From: JARRQJ01 sp963810615
Lineage (GTDB): Bacteria; Pseudomonadota; Gammaproteobacteria; DRLM01
DNA length: 64,000 nucleotides
Assembly: GCA_963810615.1 (NCBI GenBank)
Contig: CAWEOA010000007.1
Span: 248,001 to 312,000 of the forward strand
Direction: 5' to 3'
Below are positions 60,704 to 64,000 of the stretch, piece after piece. How positions within the stretch are numbered: position 1 is the stretch's first letter; the number at the start of each line of letters is the position of its first letter. The position numbers were made by a program, and so were the translations under genes. The notes under the pieces were generated by a model. That model was not told the DNA's origin, made no database searches, and worked only from the letters and a program-made list of their open reading frames with translations.

Positions 60704-62023
60704 CTAGTGCGGCGTCGTTCCCGGATTGGTTTCGTCCTCGTCATTGGACGGTAATGCCGCGTCGCTGCCGCTCATCTGCCGCACCCCTTTTTCGATTTGA
60801 TCCAGGTCGTGCAGTTCCTTGCGCGATTTAATGCCCATCTCGGTGAATTTACGCGCGCCGGGGATGACTTGGCGCTCGAAGGAACCTACCGCCTTATTGT
60901 AATGATCCAGACTGCTGCCGAGATTCTTGCCCAGTTTGGCCAGGTGTTCGGTGAAATTGCTGAGTCGCTGATAGAGATCCTCGCCCACGTCGCGGATCTT
61001 TTCGGCGTTTTCCGCCAGGCTCTGTTGCCGCCAGCCATAGGCCACGGCGCGCAGCAGCGCCACGAAACTGGTAGGGGTGGCGAGGATGACCTTCTGTCCC
61101 AGGGCGTATTCCAACAGATCGCGGTCGATGTCCAGGGCGGCGCTCAGAAATTGATCGCCGGGAATGAACATCACCACGAAGTCCGGACTGTGCTTGAACT
61201 GCGCCCAGTAATTGCGGCTGGCCAGTTCCCGTACCCGTTCCCGGACCTTGCGGGCGTGGCGTTCCAGATGCCAGGTACGGACGCCGTCGTCGGGCGCTTC
61301 GACGGCGCTCAGATAACCGTCCAGCGGGGTCTTGACGTCCACCACGATCTCACGGCCGTCGGGCATGCGCACGATCATGTCGGGGCGCAGGTTGCCGCCC
61401 TCGCCTTGAACGGTTTCCTGCTGATAGAAATCGCAGTACTCCACCATCCCCGCCAGTTCGGCGAGGCGTTTCAGGGTGATCTCACCCCATTGGCCGCGCA
61501 CCTCGGGACGGCGCAGGGCCTGAACGAGATTGCGGGTCTCGCCCTGCAGCAGCATCTGGGTCTGGGCCATGGTCTCGAGGTGTTTGCTCAGGGAGCCGTA
61601 GGCCTCCTTGCGGTCCTTTTCCAATTCACGCAGATGAAGGTCGGTGCGGGTCAGGGCTTCTTTGACCGGCTGCAACATATTTTCGATGGACTTTTCCTTC
61701 TGATCCAATTCGCCTTGCGCCTGCACATGGAACTTCTTCAAATTCTCCTGAGCGAGTTTGAGAAATTCTTCGGTGCTGCTGCGCAGTGCCTGGCTGGATA
61801 GGGTGGTGAAGGTCTCGGAGAGTTGCGTGCGGGCGTTTTCGATGATGGTCACCTTTTCACCGGCAGTACGGCGTTCGATCTCCACGGTGGCCTTGAGGGT
61901 GGCGTTTTCTTCCTTGAGCGCGGTGATGCGACGCTGGGCACGCAGATAGGCGAACAGGGCGCCGGTTAGCGCGGCGAGTGCGGCGACTAAGGCCAAGGTG
62001 ACATAAGAGGCGGTTGCGGACAT
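60704..62023 (-). CDS. rmuC: RmuC-family DNA recombination protein
   Basis: An inner-membrane-anchored protein that limits inversion at short repeats. It has an N-terminal span (about 6-24), a long coiled coil (30-180), then the RmuC nuclease-like core: G-Q-W-G-E-I-T-L-K-R-L-A-E-L-A-G-M, R-P-D-M-I-V-R-M-P-D-G-R-E-I-V-V-D-V-K-T-P-L and F-V-V-M-F-I-P-G-D-Q-F. 439 residues. Confidence 0.95.
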   Translation of the reverse strand: MSATASYVTLALVAALAALTGALFAYLRAQRRITALKEENATLKATVEIERRTAGEKVTIIENARTQLSETFTTLSSQALRSSTEEFLKLAQENLKKFHVQAQGELDQKEKSIENMLQPVKEALTRTDLHLRELEKDRKEAYGSLSKHLETMAQTQMLLQGETRNLVQALRRPEVRGQWGEITLKRLAELAGMVEYCDFYQQETVQGEGGNLRPDMIVRMPDGREIVVDVKTPLDGYLSAVEAPDDGVRTWHLERHARKVRERVRELASRNYWAQFKHSPDFVVMFIPGDQFLSAALDIDRDLLEYALGQKVILATPTSFVALLRAVAYGWRQQSLAENAEKIRDVGEDLYQRLSNFTEHLAKLGKNLGSSLDHYNKAVGSFERQVIPGARKFTEMGIKSRKELHDLDQIEKGVRQMSGSDAALPSNDEDETNPGTTPH

Positions 62024-62129
62024 GAAGGACTTCCCTGGTGACTCTCCGTACTAACGTCAGCCTAGTCTAGCAATTTTAGTCCCGCTCACGGTGCCAATTG
62101 GTTCACTCTTCGGAGGGTTGCGGAAAAAA

Positions 62130-62825
62130 TCACAGCGGCCGGCCCGTGGGGGCGTGGTTCTCGATCCAGCTGATGATGGCGCCGGGATCGGCCATCAGGG
62201 CGTCGGCGCCCCAGTCGGCGGGGCGATCTTCGCTGCCGATATAACCGAACAGTGCTACCAAGGTGTGCATGCCGGCCAGGCAGCCGGCGCGGATATCGCG
62301 TTCGGCATCGCCGATATAAAGACATTGCCGTCCCTCGCTGCCGGCCAGGCGACATGCGTGCAACAGCGGTCCGGGATGGGGTTTCCTGTTGGCGGTGGTA
62401 TCGCCGCTGACGATACACGCCGCGCGTTCGGTCAGTCCCAGCGCCCTTATCAGCGGCTCGGTGAGGAAGGCGGGTTTATTGGTGACCACGCCCCAGTTCA
62501 TACCCCGGCCTTCAATGAACTCCAGCAATTCCGCCATGCCGTCGAACAACCGCGTTTCCCGCGCCAGGTGCTGCTGATACAGGGACAGCAAACGGTCGCG
62601 CAGGGCGGAGAACACCGGCTCATCGGGGCTGAGTTCGAAGCCGAGCTTAACCAGGGCGGTGGCGCCGTTGGATACCACGGGACGAATGCGCTCAAAGGGC
62701 AGGGGTGAGCGTTCCTGTTCGCGCAGCAGATGGTTCAACGCATAGGCGAGATCGGGGGCGGTGTCGGCCAAAGTGCCGTCGAGATCGAACAGCACGGTGC
62801 GGATGCTGGAAGAGGATTGGGCCAT
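62130..62825 (-). CDS. gph: Phosphoglycolate phosphatase
   Basis: A HAD-superfamily phosphatase making glycolate from 2-phosphoglycolate. V-L-F-D-L-D-G-T-L-A-D-T carries the nucleophile Asp; further motifs are V-V-T-N-K, K-P-H-P-G-P-L and Y-I-G-D-A-E-R-D. The ATG at 62825 gives 231 residues; an ATG 24 bases upstream lies within the adjacent inverted repeat. ubiG is upstream on the same strand, as in many gammaproteobacteria. It would link to glcDEF. Confidence 0.94.
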   Translation of the reverse strand: MAQSSSSIRTVLFDLDGTLADTAPDLAYALNHLLREQERSPLPFERIRPVVSNGATALVKLGFELSPDEPVFSALRDRLLSLYQQHLARETRLFDGMAELLEFIEGRGMNWGVVTNKPAFLTEPLIRALGLTERAACIVSGDTTANRKPHPGPLLHACRLAGSEGRQCLYIGDAERDIRAGCLAGMHTLVALFGYIGSEDRPADWGADALMADPGAIISWIENHAPTGRPL

Positions 62826-62845
62826 TTTGGTGATTCTCTTAGTGT

Positions 62846-62936
62846 GCATTCACCGCAAAGGCGCAAAGACCGCAGAGAATAGAATATGCCATTTCTTAAA
62901 AAAACTTTGCGTTCTTTGCGCCTTTGCGGTGCAAAG
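62846..62936. repeat. Inverted repeat between gph and ubiG
   Basis: CACCGCAAAGGCGCAAAG (62851-62868) and CTTTGCGCCTTTGCGGTG (62914-62931) are perfect reverse complements about 45 bases apart. This is a familiar non-coding dispersed element of bacterial spacers. It lies in what looks like one operon and could act as a hairpin in the mRNA. Confidence 0.65.
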
Positions 62937-62939
62937 CAT

Positions 62940-63725
62940 TTAGCTGTCGCTATTCTTGACAACGTGCACGAGATAATTGACCGATACATCGCCGCCCAGA
63001 TCATAGTGGCGGGTGATGGGGTTGTAACTCATTCCGGTCAACTCTTTCAGGGTGAGCCCCGCGGCGCGGATCCAGCGCGCCAGCTCCGCGGGGCGGATGA
63101 ATTTCGCAAAGTCGTGGGTCCCTTTAGGGAGCATCTTGAGGACGTATTCCGCGCCCAGCACTGCGAACAAATAGGACTTGGGATTGCGGTTGAGGGTGGA
63201 GAAGAACAGCTGTCCGCCGGGTTTGGCCAATTGCGCGCAGGCGGCGACCAGGGAGGCCGGGTCGGGCACATGCTCCAGCAGCTCCATGCAGGTCACCACA
63301 TCGAAGGACGCCGGTTCGTCCGCGGCGAGCTGCTCGGCGGTCATCTGCCGGTAGTCCACGCTGACATCGGATTCCAGGGTATGCAGCTTTGCCACGGACA
63401 GGGCGGCGGCCGCCATATCTACGCCCACCACCTGGGCGCCGCGCGCCGCCATGCTCTCGGCAAGGATGCCGCCGCCGCAACCGACATCGACCACCCGCTT
63501 GCCGGCGAGCGCGGCGCGATCATCGATGTAGTCCAGGCGCAGAGGGTTGATGTCATGCAGCGGTTTGTACTCGCTGTTGGGGTCCCACCAGCGGCTGGCG
63601 GTCTGATCGAATTTGGCGACCTCGCCGGGATCCATGTTGATCTTGGAGTCGCGATGCGACACATGTTCCCCCTCGGCCTCTGGGAGAGGGTGGGGGTGAG
63701 GGCCTGTTGAATTCTGCTCAATCAT
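62940..63725 (-). CDS. ubiG: Ubiquinone O-methyltransferase UbiG
   Basis: Methylates two hydroxyls in ubiquinone synthesis. V-V-D-V-G-C-G-G-G-I-L-A-E is the SAM motif; D-P-G-E-V-A-K-F-D-Q-T-A-S-R-W-W-D, F-K-P-L-H-x-I-N-P-L-R-type, M-E-L-L-E-H-V-P-D-P and F-F-S-T-L-N-R-N are family marks. The first 30 residues contain a foreign-looking stretch, G-P-H-P-H-P-L-P-E-A-E-G-E, encoded by a GC-rich repeat (63666-63703). The start could be ATG 63725, GTG 63662 or ATG 63635. 261 residues as listed. Confidence 0.94.
   Translation of the reverse strand: MIEQNSTGPHPHPLPEAEGEHVSHRDSKINMDPGEVAKFDQTASRWWDPNSEYKPLHDINPLRLDYIDDRAALAGKRVVDVGCGGGILAESMAARGAQVVGVDMAAAALSVAKLHTLESDVSVDYRQMTAEQLAADEPASFDVVTCMELLEHVPDPASLVAACAQLAKPGGQLFFSTLNRNPKSYLFAVLGAEYVLKMLPKGTHDFAKFIRPAELARWIRAAGLTLKELTGMSYNPITRHYDLGGDVSVNYLVHVVKNSDS
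63666..63703. repeat. GC-rich dispersed repeat within the 5' end of ubiG
   Basis: On the minus strand the run begins GGCCCTCACCCCCACC, continues into CTCTCCCAGAGGCCGAG and can form a CCCTC/GAGGG hairpin. This is a widely seen non-coding bacterial repeat type, read in frame here if translation starts at 63725. Confidence 0.55.
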
Positions 63726-63740
63726 GTTGGTTCGTCGTAC

Positions 63741-64000
63741 TCAATCGTATTTCTTGATCTTCCGCTGCCAGGCGCGGGCCTTGGCCAGGATCTCTTGTTC
63801 ATCGAGGCTGGTGAGAACGCCTTCCTTCACCAGGTGTTGTCCCGCCACCCACACGTCGCTGACGCGGCGACTGCCGGCGGCGTACACCAGTTGGGAAATG
63901 GGATGATACAACGGTTGGGTCTCGATGGCTCCCAAATCGACCGCGGCAATGTCGGCGGCCTTGCCCGTGACCAGCGAGCCGGTTTCCTCCGCCAGACCCA
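63741..64000 (-). CDS. mtaD: MtaD/TrzA-type amidohydrolase, 3' end only
   Basis: Only the last 86 codons are in the window; the gene continues beyond 64000. G-S-L-V-T-G-K-A-A-D-I-A-A-V-D-L and V-S-D-V-W-V-A-G-Q-H-L-V-K-E-G are the C-terminal marks of 5-methylthioadenosine/S-adenosylhomocysteine deaminases. It is 15 bases before ubiG, the usual mtaD-ubiG-gph order. Deaminates methylthioadenosine or adenosylhomocysteine, the by-product of SAM-dependent methylation as by UbiG. Confidence 0.88.
   Translation of the reverse strand, partial: GLAEETGSLVTGKAADIAAVDLGAIETQPLYHPISQLVYAAGSRRVSDVWVAGQHLVKEGVLTSLDEQEILAKARAWQRKIKKYD

Overview
The window looks like chromosomal DNA from a gammaproteobacterium of moderately high GC, probably a purple-sulfur or sulfur-oxidiser-type lineage. 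This rests on gene content and order only: alaC-hom-thrC, pyrG-kdsA-eno-ftsB-ispD-ispF, mtaD-ubiG-gph, a RegB/RegA redox two-component system beside a SenC/SCO gene, hopanoid-type squalene genes (hpnC, hpnD, hpnE) and a GlcDEF glycolate oxidase. Glycolate oxidase plus phosphoglycolate phosphatase would suit an autotroph handling photorespiratory glycolate, but no carbon-fixation gene is in view. I found no tRNA, rRNA, CRISPR array, prophage or intact insertion sequence.

Layout. 0-7 kb: end of an Slp-type lipoprotein gene, an HtrA protease, FtsH, a DUF2231 membrane protein, a DedA protein, a small lipoprotein and an Mth938-like protein. 7-16.7 kb: a housekeeping block for amino acids, CTP, KDO, glycolysis, cell division and isoprenoids. 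16.7-22.2 kb: a copper and redox island (copC, an outer-membrane barrel, a TlpA-like thioredoxin, a PCu(A)C chaperone, senC, regB, regA). 22.3-31 kb: truD, a PilZ protein, a catalase remnant, a DAHP synthase, agmatine degradation (aguAB), a diguanylate cyclase and a PilB/GspE ATPase. 31-44.4 kb: hpnE, two related small secreted proteins (one frameshifted) around kbl-tdh, a TylF-like methyltransferase, gluQ, CorA- and MscS-type channels, a PEBP protein and an ABC-2 exporter. 44.8-53.3 kb: a REC-PAS-GGDEF-EAL protein, a PlpD-type patatin and glcDEF. 53.4-64 kb: copD with a copC stub, a DUF4198 protein, an OprB-like porin, a VirK-type protein, hpnD-hpnC, rmuC, gph, ubiG and the 3' end of mtaD.

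The most interesting part is the 18-20.4 kb island. Upstream of the TlpA-like gene, on the minus strand, there is a plausible promoter followed by a compact leader RNA. The leader has a long closing stem, an inner hairpin and an intrinsic terminator, and nine bases of the inner hairpin can instead pair with the terminator's 5' arm. That is the arrangement expected of a transcription attenuator or riboswitch. Immediately upstream of the promoter lies a GTGAC-N5-GTCGC site. Equally spaced sites lie before the outer-membrane-protein/copC operon and, as a perfect 19-bp palindrome, between senC and regB. The shape fits published RegA/PrrA-type sites, so this two-component system may control the surrounding copper-delivery and thiol-redox genes.

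There is also decay. Only the first 34 codons of a catalase survive near 24.4 kb. Only the last 25 or so codons of a second copC remain in front of copD. One of the two small secreted paralogues has lost a single base. Short palindromic repeats sit between several genes, and one GC-rich repeat is translated in frame near the start of ubiG.
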